In this document: one piece after another, positions 44,078 to 54,434 of the stretch | How the letters are laid out: each line of letters begins with the position of its first letter | Numbering within the stretch: position 1 is the stretch's first letter | Source: Streptomyces sp. NA04227 | GTDB taxonomy: Bacteria > Actinomycetota > Actinomycetes > Streptomycetales > Streptomycetaceae | Length of the DNA stretch: 64,000 nt | Assembly: GCF_013364195.1 (NCBI RefSeq) | Contig: NZ_CP054918.1 | Span: 682,001 to 746,000, forward strand | Reading direction: 5' to 3' | Translations under genes and position numbers: made by a program | Notes under the pieces: generated by a model | Database searches by the model: none | Told to the model about the DNA's origin: nothing | The model's input: the letters and a program-made list of their open reading frames with translations, nothing else

Positions 44078-45097
44078 TCAGGCACTGTCCGGGTCGCTCC
44101 TGGCCAGCGCGGGTCGCGGTGCCGGTCCGGCCGTCAGCAGGAGGTCGGCGGCCGCCGTGTCGGTGACGAGACTGGTGACCAGGCCCGAGCGCAGCACCGC
44201 GTCGATGGCCGCCGCCTTGCGCTGCCCGCCCGCGATGGCGACCACCTCGGGGATCCGGCGCAGCCGGTCCGCCTCGACGGTGATGCACCGCTCCCCCAGG
44301 TCACGGCCGACCCGGCGGCCCTGCGCGTCGAAGAGGTGCGCGGACATCTCGGCCGCCACCCCGAGCGAGGCGTAGTGGGCGCGCTCCTCGTCGGAGAGCA
44401 TGTCGTGCACCGTCGAGATACCCGGCTCCCAGGAGCCGATGGAGACACAGGCGACGGTCACCTTGTCGAAGTACTCGAAGGCCCGGGCGATACCGGTCTG
44501 GTTGCGCAGCGCCGCGGCGGTCGCGGGATCGGGCAGCAGCATCGGCGCGTAGATGGGGTGCGCCTCGCCGCCGGAGACCTGGGCGGCACGGCGGACGGCC
44601 TCGACCGAGCCGCGCTCCGCGGTCCCGGCGTCGTAGACACCGGTCAACTGGACAACCGTGCAGGGCGGCAGGCGGTCGAGCGCCGCGGCCATGTGGATCG
44701 TGGAACGGCCCCAGGCGAGACCGAGTACGTCACCCTCCGCGACCAGTTCGCCGAGCAGGTCGGCGGCCACCTCGCCGAGGTTCTCCGGGTCCGGCGACTC
44801 CTCGATCTCGGCCGGTGACTCGACCACGACCGCATGGCGCAGTCCGTAGCGCGCCCGCAGCGCGTCGGAGCGTTCCGCGTCCAGTTCGGCGGGCACCCGG
44901 ATCTCGATGCGCACCAGATCGCGTTCGAGGGCGGTTTCGAGAACCCGCGCCACCTTGAAGCGGCTGACCCCGAACTCCTCCGCGATCTGGATCTTGGACT
45001 TGCCCTCGAGATAGAACCGGCGAGCCATCGCGGCCGCCTGCACCAGCTCAGCAGGCCCCATCCGCATGGCCGAACGTCCCCCTGACGTTCCCGACAC
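44078..45097 (-). CDS. SorC/DeoR-type sugar-binding transcriptional regulator
   Basis: A 339-residue regulator. The N-terminal HTH contains RRFYLEGKSKIQIAEEFGVSRFKVARVLE. The C-terminal SorC sugar-phosphate-binding domain carries VLGLAWGRSTIHMAAAL, VVQLTGVYDAGTAERGS and GERCITVEADRLRRIPEVVAIAGGQRKAAAI. It probably senses a phosphorylated sugar. GTG 45097 is chosen because GAGGAG sits 7 nt upstream; other starts up to 45160 are possible. It lies beside rpe on the same strand (114-bp gap), which hints at pentose-phosphate control. Confidence 0.9.
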   Translation of the reverse strand: MSGTSGGRSAMRMGPAELVQAAAMARRFYLEGKSKIQIAEEFGVSRFKVARVLETALERDLVRIEIRVPAELDAERSDALRARYGLRHAVVVESPAEIEESPDPENLGEVAADLLGELVAEGDVLGLAWGRSTIHMAAALDRLPPCTVVQLTGVYDAGTAERGSVEAVRRAAQVSGGEAHPIYAPMLLPDPATAAALRNQTGIARAFEYFDKVTVACVSIGSWEPGISTVHDMLSDEERAHYASLGVAAEMSAHLFDAQGRRVGRDLGERCITVEADRLRRIPEVVAIAGGQRKAAAIDAVLRSGLVTSLVTDTAAADLLLTAGPAPRPALARSDPDSA

Positions 45098-45211
45098 GGC
45101 GGTCTCCTCACTGCTTGTCACACTCTGGGTTCGCCGTTCATCCTTGCAGATCCGGCGCACTCGATACGCCCCGATGGACGCCGTTCACGTTCCCTTGTCC
45201 CAGCGGTTGTC

Positions 45212-45898
45212 TCAGTGGCCGCAGGCCCAGCTCGCCGCCTCGGTGGCCCGCTCCGCACGCGCCCGCAGCGACCGCACCGCCTCGGCCGGGTCGTCGGCTC
45301 CGTAGACCGCCGAACCGGCCACGAAGACATCGGCGCCCGCCTCGGCACACCGTTCGATCGTGGACTCGGAGACACCACCGTCCACCTGCAGCCAGAGCTG
45401 GAGCCCGTGCTTGTTGATCATCTCACGCGTACGGCGGATCTTGGGCAGCATGATGTCGAGGAAGGCCTGTCCGCCGAAGCCCGGTTCGACGGTCATGATC
45501 AGCAGCATGTCCAGCTCGGGCAGCAGGTCCTCGTACGGCTCGATCGGCGTCGCGGGCTTCAGCGCCATCGAGGCACGGGCGCCCTTGGCCCGGATCTCGC
45601 GGGCGAGACGCACCGGAGCCGCCGCGGCCTCCACGTGGAAGGTGACCGAATCCGCGCCCGCCTCCACGTACCGGGGCGCCCAACGGTCCGGGTCCTCGAT
45701 CATCAGGTGCAGGTCGAGCGGGGTCTCGGTGGCCTTCGCCAGCGACTCGACCACGGGCACGCCGAGGGTCAGGTTCGGGACGAAGTGGTTGTCCATGACG
45801 TCGACATGGAGCCAGTCGCTGCCGGCTGCGGCGGACGCCTCCTCCGCCAGGCGGGAGAAGTCGGCGGAGAGGATACTGGGGCTGATCTGAACGGCCAT
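45212..45898 (-). CDS. rpe: Ribulose-phosphate 3-epimerase
   Basis: A 228-residue TIM-barrel epimerase interconverting ribulose-5-P and xylulose-5-P in the pentose phosphate pathway. Family residues are visible: [32 protein letters not shown] (the metal-binding His and Asp), [22 protein letters not shown] and [14 protein letters not shown] 45898 gives the standard length. The neighbour MMPL gene is divergent, with a 136-bp shared promoter region. Confidence 0.96.
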   Translation of the reverse strand: MAVQISPSILSADFSRLAEEASAAAGSDWLHVDVMDNHFVPNLTLGVPVVESLAKATETPLDLHLMIEDPDRWAPRYVEAGADSVTFHVEAAAAPVRLAREIRAKGARASMALKPATPIEPYEDLLPELDMLLIMTVEPGFGGQAFLDIMLPKIRRTREMINKHGLQLWLQVDGGVSESTIERCAEAGADVFVAGSAVYGADDPAEAVRSLRARAERATEAASWACGH

Positions 45899-46034
45899 GG
45901 CGCCAAGAGTGCCACGGCCGTCGACCGTGCGTGGCAGCGGAGTCCCCGCATGCACGCGGCACCGGTCGCGCAGCACGGACTCGGGGTCCACTGCGGGCGG
46001 ACCTGCCAGGCCGCCCCCGGCGCGAGGGACATCC

Positions 46035-48188
46035 ATGGCGTACGCACCCCAACAGGACTCGACGGCGCACACACGAGGGGTGGCCCGCTTCGTCTGCGGC
46101 CGCCGTACGAAATGGGTGACGGTCCTGTTGTGGCTCGTCGCCCTGGTCGCTCTGGCCCCGCTGGCCGGGAAACTCACCGACGCCCAGGACAACGACGCCC
46201 AGTCCTGGCTGCCCGGCAGCGCCGAGTCGACCAAGGTGCTCGACGCGTCCAAGGAGTTCCGCTCCGAACAGATCCCGGCGGTGGTGATCTACGCACGGGA
46301 AAGCGGGCTCACCCAGGCCGACAAGGAGCGCGTGCTCAAGGCCGCGAAGGACGTGAAACCGCTGCGGGACCACGGGATCCGCGGCTGGGAGAGCCGGGGC
46401 CCGGTCTTCGACCGCCCCGAGAATCCGCGGGCCGCGCAGATCTACGTACCGATCACCATGGACGAGGAGGGCTGGGAGCGGATCACCCCGGCCGTCGACT
46501 CGATCCGTGATGTCACCGGCGACAGCAGCGGCGGGCTCACCGTCTACATCACCGGACCGGGCGGTACGTCCGCGGACTTGTCCGAGGCGTTCGAGGGCAT
46601 CGACTCGACCCTCCTGGTGGCCGCGCTCGCGGTGGTAGTCGTCGCCCTGCTCATCACGTATCGCAGTCCGACACTGTTGATCGTCCCCGTCATCGCGGCG
46701 ATCGCCTCGCTGCTCACCGCGCAGGCGATCATCTATCTCCTGGCCGAGCACGCCGGGCTCACCGTGAACGGCCAGAGCGCGGGCATCCTCACGGTCCTGG
46801 TGTTCGGCGCGGGCACCGACTACGCGTTGCTGCTGGTGGCCCGCTACCGCGAGGAACTGCGACGCCACCACGACCGGCACGAGGCGATGGCCCTCGCCAT
46901 GCACCGGGCCGGGCCCGCCGTACTGGCCAGTGGCACGACCGTCGTGATCAGCATGCTGGTGCTGCTGTTCGCCGAGATGAACTCCACCAGCGGCCTCGGC
47001 CCGGTCTGCGCGATCGGTGTCGCGGTGGCCCTGCTCGCGATGCTGACCCTGTTCCCCGCCCTGCTGGTGATCTTCGGCCGCTGGATCTTCTGGCCGGTCG
47101 TCCCGCACGAGGGAACGCCGGAGCCGACCGAACGCGGGGTGTGGGCCCGGATCGGCACCCGTATCGCCAAGCGGCCGCGGGCGGTGTGGGCGGTGACCGC
47201 GCTGGTCCTCGCCGCGCTGTCGTTCGGCATCATGCAGCTGCACGCGGCGGGCCTGAGCAACGAGGACACCTTCACCGACACCCCGGACTCGGTGAAGGGC
47301 CAGAGGATCTCCGAGCGCTACTTCCCGGCGGGCAGCGGCGACCCGCTCGTCGTGATGACCGACATCGACCGGGCCCCGGCGGTGCGCCGCGCGGTGGCGG
47401 GCACCGAGGGCGTCGAGCCGCGCTCGCTCACCGTCCCGCCCGGCACGGCACGCGCCCACGACGGCCGCACGCTGTTCGAGGCGACGATGACGGACCCGGC
47501 GGACAGCGCGGCCGCCAAGGACACGGTGAAACGGGTCCGGGACGCCGTGCACGCCGTCCCGGACGCCGACGCCCAGGTCGGCGGCGGAACCGCAGCGCTC
47601 CTCGACGCCGACACCGCCTCCACCCACGACAACAAGGTGGTGATCCCCCTCATCCTCGTGGTCGTGCTGCTGGTCCTGATGATCCTGCTGCGCGCCGTGG
47701 TCGCGCCGCTGGTCCTCATCGCCACGGTGGTGCTCTCGTACGCGGCGGCGCTCGGCATCAGCGCGCTCGCCTTTAGGCACGTTTTCGACTACGCGGGCGA
47801 GGACACCGCCTATCCCCTGTTCGTCTTCGTCTTCCTGGTCGCGCTGGGCATCGACTACAACATCTTCCTGGCGACCCGCATCCGGGAGGAGACCCGCAGA
47901 CAGGGCACCCGCCCGGGCACTCTCACCGCACTCGCCGCGACCGGCGCGGTGATCACCTCCGCGGGCCTCGTCCTGGCGGGCACCTTCGCCGCCCTGGGCA
48001 CACTGCCCGTGGTGGGCTTCGCCGAGATCGGCTTCGCGGTCGCGGTCGGCGTCCTCCTCGACACCTTCGTCGTCCGGTCCGTCCTCGTCACGGCCCTGTT
48101 CCTGGACATCGGCCCACGCGTCTGGTGGCCGCACCCGCTGTCCCGCCAGCATCCCGAACGGCCGCCCACGACCGGGGCGTTGAAGTAG
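46035..48188 (+). CDS. MMPL family RND transporter
   Basis: A 717-residue RND-superfamily protein with about 12 membrane helices in two halves. The N-terminus is [20 protein letters not shown]. The first half carries the proton-relay motif [18 protein letters not shown] and the second half [20 protein letters not shown]. Each half is preceded by a large extracytoplasmic loop. MMPL proteins export lipids, siderophores or other hydrophobic products; none can be named here. ATG 46035 fits a short cytoplasmic tail. Convergent with rsmB at its 3' end. Confidence 0.92.
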   Translation: MAYAPQQDSTAHTRGVARFVCGRRTKWVTVLLWLVALVALAPLAGKLTDAQDNDAQSWLPGSAESTKVLDASKEFRSEQIPAVVIYARESGLTQADKERVLKAAKDVKPLRDHGIRGWESRGPVFDRPENPRAAQIYVPITMDEEGWERITPAVDSIRDVTGDSSGGLTVYITGPGGTSADLSEAFEGIDSTLLVAALAVVVVALLITYRSPTLLIVPVIAAIASLLTAQAIIYLLAEHAGLTVNGQSAGILTVLVFGAGTDYALLLVARYREELRRHHDRHEAMALAMHRAGPAVLASGTTVVISMLVLLFAEMNSTSGLGPVCAIGVAVALLAMLTLFPALLVIFGRWIFWPVVPHEGTPEPTERGVWARIGTRIAKRPRAVWAVTALVLAALSFGIMQLHAAGLSNEDTFTDTPDSVKGQRISERYFPAGSGDPLVVMTDIDRAPAVRRAVAGTEGVEPRSLTVPPGTARAHDGRTLFEATMTDPADSAAAKDTVKRVRDAVHAVPDADAQVGGGTAALLDADTASTHDNKVVIPLILVVVLLVLMILLRAVVAPLVLIATVVLSYAAALGISALAFRHVFDYAGEDTAYPLFVFVFLVALGIDYNIFLATRIREETRRQGTRPGTLTALAATGAVITSAGLVLAGTFAALGTLPVVGFAEIGFAVAVGVLLDTFVVRSVLVTALFLDIGPRVWWPHPLSRQHPERPPTTGALK

Positions 48189-48252
48189 TCCGGGCAGCGC
48201 AGGCGGGCGGCCGTAGGGCGCGGCTCACACCGGTACGGCTCAGCGGGTACGG

Positions 48253-49689
48253 CTAGCCGGTGCGCCGCAGCAACGCCAGGTACATCGCGTCCGTCCCGTG
48301 CACATGGGGCCACAGCTGGATGTCCGGCCCGTCCCCCAGGGCGGGCACATCCGGCAACAGGGGCCGGGCGTCGAGGAGTTCGGCGCCGCCGTCCTTCATG
48401 ACGTCGTCGACCACGGCGCGGGTCTCGGCGAGGTGCGGGGAACAGGTGGCGTAGCCGACCACGCCGCCGACCCGTACCGAGGCCAGGGCGGAACGCAGCA
48501 GCGCGCGCTGGAGCGGCGCGAAGCCCTCCAGGTCCTCGGGCCTGCGCCGCCACCGCGCCTCGGGCCGCCGCCGCAGGGCGCCGAGGCCGGTGCAGGGCAC
48601 GTCCATGAGGACACGGTCGAAACTGCCGGGACGCCAGGGCGGCCGGGTCCCGTCGGCGGTGATCACCTGGTACGGACCGGGGTTGCCGTCCAGCGCCCTG
48701 GCGACAAGGCCCGCCCGGTGCGGCTGCTTCTCGGCGGCGAGCAGCACGGCGCCGCGCCCGGCGGCCAGGCCCGCGAGCATGGCGGCCTTGCCACCGGGCC
48801 CCGCGCAGCCGTCCAGCCACCGGGTGTCGCGGCCCTCGACCGGCGCCGAGGCCAGTGCCAGGGCGACCAGTTGACTGCCCTCGTCCTGCACCCCCGCACG
48901 CCCCTCGCGCACCACGTCGAGCGCCCCGGGCTCGCCGCCCTCGCTCAGCCGTACCGCATGCGGCGACCACCGGCCCGGCAACGCCTGGTCGGCGCCCACG
49001 GATTCGAGCACCTCCTCGGCGGTGGCCCGCCCCGGCCGCGCGACCAGGGTCACCTCGGGACGGTCGTTGTCGGCCTCCAGCAGGTCCTCGATACCCGCCC
49101 GGCCGCCGCCGAGCGCGTCCCACAGCGCGGAGACGATCCACCGCGGATGCGAGTGCACCACGGCCAGATGGTCCTCGGGGTCCTCGTCGTACGGCGGTGC
49201 CACCCGCTCCAGCCAGCCGTCCAGGTCGTCCTCGGCGATCTTGCGCAGCACCGCGTTGACGAACTTGGCGCGGCCGTCGCCGAGGACGACCCGGGCCAGC
49301 TCCACCGTCGCCGACACCGCGGCGTGGGCGGGGATACGGGTGCCGAGCAACTGGTGCGCGCCCAGCGTGAGTACGTCCAGGACGGGCGGGTCGACCTCGC
49401 GCAGCGGCCGGTCCACACAGGCCGAGACGACCGCGTCGTACGTGCCCTGGCGGCGCAGCGCCCCGTAGACGAGTTCCGTGGCCAGCGCGGCGTCGCGGGC
49501 GTCGAAGCCGCCGCCCTCCCGGGCCTTGCGCAGCAGCGGCGGCAGGACCAGGTTGGCGTACGCGTCCCGCTCGTCGACGGCGCGCAGCGCCTCGAAGGCG
49601 AGGATGCGCACCGGGTCCTTCTGCGGGCGGCGGTAGGGCTTGCCGCGGTTGCCGGGCTTGCGGGGACGCCGGTTCGGCTGGTCGTTCAA
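48253..49689 (-). CDS. rsmB: 16S rRNA m5C967 methyltransferase RsmB (Fmu/Sun)
   Basis: A 478-residue protein. The N-terminal NusB-like RNA-binding domain (residues ~20-160, ILAFEALRAVDERDAYANLVL) joins a Rossmann m5C methyltransferase. SAM is bound by WLDGCAGPGGKAAMLA. The two catalytic cysteines sit in FDRVLMDVPCTGLGALRRRPEARWR and VGYATCSPHLAETRAVV. It methylates C967 of 16S rRNA. The Arg/Pro-rich N-terminus is typical of actinobacterial forms. It follows fmt on the minus strand. Confidence 0.95.
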   Translation of the reverse strand: MNDQPNRRPRKPGNRGKPYRRPQKDPVRILAFEALRAVDERDAYANLVLPPLLRKAREGGGFDARDAALATELVYGALRRQGTYDAVVSACVDRPLREVDPPVLDVLTLGAHQLLGTRIPAHAAVSATVELARVVLGDGRAKFVNAVLRKIAEDDLDGWLERVAPPYDEDPEDHLAVVHSHPRWIVSALWDALGGGRAGIEDLLEADNDRPEVTLVARPGRATAEEVLESVGADQALPGRWSPHAVRLSEGGEPGALDVVREGRAGVQDEGSQLVALALASAPVEGRDTRWLDGCAGPGGKAAMLAGLAAGRGAVLLAAEKQPHRAGLVARALDGNPGPYQVITADGTRPPWRPGSFDRVLMDVPCTGLGALRRRPEARWRRRPEDLEGFAPLQRALLRSALASVRVGGVVGYATCSPHLAETRAVVDDVMKDGGAELLDARPLLPDVPALGDGPDIQLWPHVHGTDAMYLALLRRTG

Positions 49690-49846
49690 AGGTGCTCCGC
49701 TGCGAAAGGCTGCCCGCCCGGGCCGCCGGACGGCGGGGCGGGCGGATGGTCAGACCTCCCAGGATAGTGCCCCTGTGGGCTGCGCCGGTCCCGTCACGGA
49801 CGGGCCGACGCGGCCCCTTGAGCCCCTGGTCACGGCCGCTCGGCGG

Positions 49847-50794
49847 TCAGCCGCCGCTGCCGCCCTGGCCCACGCGCTCACCGGCGCCGATGCGCACCCC
49901 GCGGGCCCAGTCGGCGGCCCGCATCGGCTTCTTGCCCTGTGCCTGCACCCACACCAGCTCCACGGCGTGCGAGCCCGTACCGACGTGGACGTGGTTCTTG
50001 CCCACGGACAGCTCGCCCGGCGTCAGGTCGGTGTGGTCGGGGGCGGGCAGGGCCTGGACGATCTTCAGACGCTCCTCGCGGAAGACGGTCCAGGCACCGG
50101 GGGCCGGGGTGCAGCCGCGCACGACGCGGTCGACCCTCATCGCCGGGGCGCGCCAGTCGATCTCGGCGTCCTCGACCGTGATCTTCGGGGCGAGCGTGAC
50201 ACCGTCGGCGGGCTGGGGCACGGCCTGCAGACTGCCGTCCTCGATGCCGTCGACGGTCGCCGCGAGCAGCCCCGCACCGGCGAAGGCGAGCCGGGTCAGC
50301 AGATCGCCGCTGGTGTCGGTGGCGCGCACCTCCTCGGTGACCGTGCCGAAGACGGGCCCGGAGTCCAGCCCTTCCTCGATACGGAAGGTGGCGGCGCCGG
50401 TGATCTCGTCGCCCGCCATCACCGCGTGCTGCACGGGGGCCGCGCCGCGCCAGGCGGGCAGCAGCGAGAAGTGCAGGTTGACCCAACCGTGTGCGGGGAT
50501 GTCCAGGGCGACCTTCGGCAGCAGCGCACCGTAGGCGACCACCGGGCAGCAGTCCGGAGCGATCTCGCGCAGCCGGTTCAGGAAGTCCTCGTCCTTCGGC
50601 CGACGCGGCTTGAGCACCTCGATCCCGGCCTCCTCGGCCCGCTGCGCCACCGGACTGGCCACCAGCCGCCGCCCGCGGCCCGCGGGTGCGTCGGGCCGGG
50701 TGACGACGGCCGCCACCTCGTGCCGGTCGGAGGCGATCAGGGCGTCCAGTGCGGGAACGGCGACCTCGGGGGTGCCGGCGAAGACGAGCTTCAT
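49847..50794 (-). CDS. fmt: Methionyl-tRNA formyltransferase
   Basis: A 315-residue Fmt. [20 protein letters not shown] begins the N-terminal formyltransferase domain. [22 protein letters not shown] contains the formyl-folate-binding and catalytic SLLP motif, and [15 protein letters not shown] follows. The C-terminal OB-like tRNA-binding domain begins at [18 protein letters not shown]. It formylates initiator Met-tRNA. First of the fmt-rsmB pair, with a 157-bp gap. Start 50794 is the family start. Confidence 0.96.
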   Translation of the reverse strand: MKLVFAGTPEVAVPALDALIASDRHEVAAVVTRPDAPAGRGRRLVASPVAQRAEEAGIEVLKPRRPKDEDFLNRLREIAPDCCPVVAYGALLPKVALDIPAHGWVNLHFSLLPAWRGAAPVQHAVMAGDEITGAATFRIEEGLDSGPVFGTVTEEVRATDTSGDLLTRLAFAGAGLLAATVDGIEDGSLQAVPQPADGVTLAPKITVEDAEIDWRAPAMRVDRVVRGCTPAPGAWTVFREERLKIVQALPAPDHTDLTPGELSVGKNHVHVGTGSHAVELVWVQAQGKKPMRAADWARGVRIGAGERVGQGGSGG

Positions 50795-51147
50795 GGGTGA
50801 CGTACGGCCTCTCGGGCGGTGGTGACGACCGGTGCGCGGGACCGGTCGTGACGGTCGGTTGGCTGCGGCTGCTGCGGAAGTGGCTACGGGCGCGGCTCGG
50901 GGAGCCGGTGCCCGGACGTCGGTTGTCGGGTTCTCCGGACGGTCCAGAGTTCTCCAGTCTATGGAGCCGCGGAGCCGATCGCCCCGGGGGCGTGCGACGG
51001 GGCGCGCGCTTTGCGCATATGCCCACGCGCCCCCACAGCGTGACCAGTGGCGCGGTAGCGCGTTGGTCAAGACAGAGTTGACCAAGGGGGAGGCGTACGC
51101 GTACGCGTCCCCCATCCGCTTCCACGCCGGTTCGAGAGGCTTGTTTC
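50795..51147. other. Divergent region between fmt and the 51148 gene
   Basis: About 350 bp that must hold promoters for both genes. A notable inverted repeat plus hairpin lies at 51063-51113 and is annotated separately. I see no supported coding sequence. Confidence 0.5.
51063..51113. promoter_or_regulatory. TTGGTCAA-N7-TTGACCAA inverted repeat and GC hairpin
   Basis: TTGGTCAA (51063-51070) and TTGACCAA (51078-51085) form a perfect 8-bp inverted repeat with a 7-bp spacer, an operator-like element. Directly after it, GGGGG (51086-51090) and CCCCC (51109-51113) flank a CGTACGCGTACG palindrome. The element is 63 bp upstream of the ATG of the next gene. It could be a repressor site combined with a leader hairpin. 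Confidence 0.5.
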
Positions 51148-51699
51148 ATGGCCGACCACGCAACGCACGACGCCCAGGCACGAGCCAGCCTGCACCTGTT
51201 GGTGCGGGACATCGAGCGGGTCCGCCGGCAGGTGGACGCACTGCGCACCCTCACCGCACAGCTCGGCAACGTCTACCGCCCGCGCCGCTCCGGCCCCTCC
51301 ACGGGCTTCGTCGTCTACGGCCGTGCCCCCGCGCCGACCGTCCGCCTCGCCCAGGAACTGCGCGACAGCGTCGAGACCTTGGTGACGGCGGCCGTCGACT
51401 TCGACCGTTCGCTCGGCTTCTCCTGGGACGCGGTCGGCTCCGCGCTCGGCGTCACCAAGCAGGCCGTGCACCGGCGTTACGGTTCCCGCCGCCCCGCGGC
51501 CCAGCAGCCCACCGAGACCGAGCACACCGCGGAGACCCCGGCTCAGGTCGCCGTGGGGCAGCCGCTCCCGACGGTTCCCGCCGCCCGCGCCATGCCCGCC
51601 CAGCCCACCTCCGGCCTGCTGCGCGAGGACGGCACCCGTCCCGCCCGCGAGGAGCAGCCCGCCCGACCCGGCGCCTTCCCCGGCCCCCGCGGCCACTGA
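51148..51699 (+). CDS. Hypothetical protein with HTH-like segment
   Basis: A 183-residue protein. Residues ~10-60 are helical and charged ([21 protein letters not shown]). At ~90-112, [25 protein letters not shown] has the classic helix-turn-helix pattern and could bind DNA. The C-terminal third is Pro/Ala-rich and probably disordered. ATG 51148 has GAGAGG upstream. It sits between fmt and priA in opposite orientation. I recall hypothetical Streptomyces genes at this position, but their function is unknown. Confidence 0.78.
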   Translation: MADHATHDAQARASLHLLVRDIERVRRQVDALRTLTAQLGNVYRPRRSGPSTGFVVYGRAPAPTVRLAQELRDSVETLVTAAVDFDRSLGFSWDAVGSALGVTKQAVHRRYGSRRPAAQQPTETEHTAETPAQVAVGQPLPTVPAARAMPAQPTSGLLREDGTRPAREEQPARPGAFPGPRGH

Positions 51700-51979
51700 A
51701 ATCCCTGTCCCGCCAGGCGCGCTCACGCCCGGGCCCACCCGCCCAGCCGCCCCGTTCCCGGTGTCTTGCCGCGCCCAGGGGCGGCTGAACTCTGGGGTGG
51801 GCGGGGGGAGTTGAGGTCGCGTACCGGGTGTGCGGTGCGCACGCGAACCGGGTGCGCGGCGCACGGACCGAGGCGGCGGCTGCCTTTCCCTCTCGCTTCG
51901 CCGCCGCGACGACATTCACCGGCGCCGCCGTGAGGGCCCACCTCCGCGCGGGCCCCCTGCCGCGCCCTCGTATCGCCCC

Positions 51980-54133
51980 TCAGCCGATGTCCGGCGGATC
52001 CACCCTGATCCGCACCGGCTCCGCCTCCGCGCGTCCCGCCTTCGCCATACGGGCGACCTGGGCCGCCTTGAGCGCCGCGGCCATCGCCGCCCCGGTGCCC
52101 GGAGGCACCCGGATCAGCGCGCGTTCCCACTGCTCACCGGGTGGCGGCGCCCCGGTCCTGCGCGCGCCGCCGGGACGGGTGACCGGCAACGGCACGGGGC
52201 CCAACACCTCGGCGTCCGGAGGCAGTTCGGCTTCGCTCAGGAAGGCGGCCACCGCGGTGGGCGGTCCGGAGACCGCGGCCATCCTGGACACCGGCGGAAA
52301 GCCCAGCTCGGCACGCTCTTCGAGCTCGCGCACCGCGTGCCCGACCGGATCCCAGCGCACCAACGCCTGGACCGGGCGCAGCGCGGGATCGGCGACGATC
52401 ACCACGGTGCCGCCCACGTCCTGCCCGCGCACCAGCGCCGCCGCCGAGATCCAGCGGCGCAGTGCCTCCTCCCCCGCGCGCAGATCGGGACGGCCGAGCA
52501 TGGCCCACCCGTCGAGCAACAGCGCGGCGGCGTAACCGGATTCGGCCACCGGCTCGGCACCGGGCGTACTGACCACGAGCGCGGGTGACCCGGGGACGGT
52601 GTCGAGCACCTGCTCCCGGCCGGAGGTCCGTACCGGCACCGCGGGAAAGGCGCGCCCGAGCTCCTCCGCCGTCCGCCGCGCGCCGACCACACTGGCGCGC
52701 AACCGGAAGCCGCCGCACTCCGGGCAGTGCCAGCGCGGCTCCTGCCGACCGCACCACGTACAGCTCAACTCGCCCCGGTCACCTGCCTGCAGCGGCCCGG
52801 AACAGTGCCGACACCGTGCGGGCTCACGACACCGCTCGCAGGAGAGCCGCGGTACGTACCCACGTCGCGGCACCTGGACCAGCACCGGCCCGGTGCGCAG
52901 CCCCTCGCGGGCGATCTCCCAGGCCAGACTCGGCAACCGGGCGGCGCGCGCCGCACCGTCCCTGGCCACGTCGGTGTCCCCCACCGTGCGCACCAGCGGC
53001 GCCGCGCCGCGCATCCGCGTCCGGTCGGCGGCCAGCGGCTGCGCCCAGCCGCTCCTGACCAGTTGGGCCGCCTCGACCGTACAACTCCAACTACCCAGCA
53101 GGAACGCGGACTTGGACTTGGCCGCCCTCAGCAGCAGCACCTCGCGGGCGTGCGGCTGGGGGGCGTGCTGCTCGCTGTGGCTGCCGTCGCCGTCCTCCCA
53201 CAGGGCCACCAGACCGAGGTCGCGCACCGGTGCGAACATGGCGGCCCTGGTCCCGATCACCGCCCGGACCGAGCCGCGTTGCACGGCCAGCCATTCCCGG
53301 TACCGCTTCTCGGGCCCGGCGTCCGCGCTGAGCACCGCGTGCCGCCCCTCGCCGAGCACCGCCGTCAGCGCACGGTCCACCCGGGCCAGGGCCCGCCCGT
53401 CGGGCAGTACGGCGAGCGCGCCGCGGCCGGAGGCGAGCGTCGCGGCCACGGCGGTGGCCAGTTCGACGGCCCAGTCGGGTCCGGGCAGCGCGGTCCACAC
53501 GGCGCGCGGCGCACCCCCTGCGGCCAGCGCGGACACAAAGGCCCCGCCCGTCGGATACCGCTCCCAGCCCCCCGGCGCGGGCGCGGCGGGCGGCGGCAGC
53601 GGCTCCGGCGAGGGCTTCTGCTCGGCCCGCGCCCTGCGCGGCGGGATCGCGAGTTGCAGCACATCGGCCACACTGCCCGCGTACCGGTCGGCCACCGACC
53701 GTGCCAGATCGAGGAGTTCGGGCGTCAGGACCCGTTCCGGCGACACCACCTGCGCCAGCGCCGCCAGCGGCCCGGCGTAGTCCGACTCGGCCACCCGCTC
53801 CACCAGGAACCCGTCGACCAGACCGCCGCCCTCACGGCGCCCCTTGTGCACCTGCCGCCGTCCGGCCCCGAACCGCACCCGCACCCGCACACCCGGCTGC
53901 GCCTCGGCGTCCAGTTCCTCCGGCACCGCGTAGTCGAAGTACCGGTCGAGATGCAGCACCCCCTTGTCGACAAGTACCCGCGCGACGGGCAACTCCCCGG
54001 CAAGCGCCGCCCCCCGCCACGTCCGCGGCTTCGCCCGCGGCGCCCTCGCCTCCCGCACACTCTCCCGAATGAACGCAAGCTGCTCCGGCGGCGCACCCTC
54101 CCCACCGCCTGGGGCCCCGTTCTCGCTGCTCAT
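51980..54133 (-). CDS. priA: Primosomal protein N' PriA (actinobacterial, helicase motifs degenerate)
   Basis: A 717-residue PriA homologue. The N-terminal DNA-binding domain has ARVLVDKGVLHLDRYFDYAVPEEL, GVRVRVRFGAGRRQVHKGRR and FLVERVAES. The Zn-binding region is intact with C432, C435, C441, C444, C458, C461, C470 and C473. At the Walker A position (~214-225) the sequence is TALPGPDWAVEL, with no GKT. In place of DEEH is WEDGDGS (~312-318). The enzyme probably restarts forks by loading factors rather than by unwinding. This degeneration is, as far as I know, general in actinobacteria. Confidence 0.92.
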   Translation of the reverse strand: MSSENGAPGGGEGAPPEQLAFIRESVREARAPRAKPRTWRGAALAGELPVARVLVDKGVLHLDRYFDYAVPEELDAEAQPGVRVRVRFGAGRRQVHKGRREGGGLVDGFLVERVAESDYAGPLAALAQVVSPERVLTPELLDLARSVADRYAGSVADVLQLAIPPRRARAEQKPSPEPLPPPAAPAPGGWERYPTGGAFVSALAAGGAPRAVWTALPGPDWAVELATAVAATLASGRGALAVLPDGRALARVDRALTAVLGEGRHAVLSADAGPEKRYREWLAVQRGSVRAVIGTRAAMFAPVRDLGLVALWEDGDGSHSEQHAPQPHAREVLLLRAAKSKSAFLLGSWSCTVEAAQLVRSGWAQPLAADRTRMRGAAPLVRTVGDTDVARDGAARAARLPSLAWEIAREGLRTGPVLVQVPRRGYVPRLSCERCREPARCRHCSGPLQAGDRGELSCTWCGRQEPRWHCPECGGFRLRASVVGARRTAEELGRAFPAVPVRTSGREQVLDTVPGSPALVVSTPGAEPVAESGYAAALLLDGWAMLGRPDLRAGEEALRRWISAAALVRGQDVGGTVVIVADPALRPVQALVRWDPVGHAVRELEERAELGFPPVSRMAAVSGPPTAVAAFLSEAELPPDAEVLGPVPLPVTRPGGARRTGAPPPGEQWERALIRVPPGTGAAMAAALKAAQVARMAKAGRAEAEPVRIRVDPPDIG

Positions 54134-54434
54134 CCTGCCTTCCTACCAGATGGGGCGGACAGGGGGCGGGGGCTGTGGACGAGGAGCAGAACCACGCGAG
54201 GCAACAGCGAGGCGACGCGCGGGCCCCTCAGAACGCTGTGCTGCCCGCTACCCACGGAGTTGGCCGAATCAGCGCTGTCGACAGGCCCTGACGCATGAGG
54301 TTCGCTTCGACCCGGCATAAATGGAAACGGGAAACTCCACCGACGACCTTGCACCTGCTACCAGTACGCGACGACTCTTACTTGGCCGCCACAAAGCTTC
54401 CGGCTTCGGCGGCTCTCGACTCAAGGGGGTAGGG
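54134..54434. other. Divergent region priA / accessory module
   Basis: About 300 bp between priA (minus) and the XRE gene (plus). A possible ATG at 54321 lacks a ribosome site but is in frame with the XRE gene. I find no tRNA, integrase, direct repeat or attachment-site-like sequence. The AAGGGGGTAGGGG at 54423-54434 is the XRE ribosome site. Confidence 0.5.

Noticed and set aside
54321..54434. ATG at 54321 as start of the XRE regulator
   Set aside because: No ribosome site precedes it and the added 38 residues are polar and unlike the family. GTG 54435 has a strong AAGGGGG site. Kept only as an alternative.
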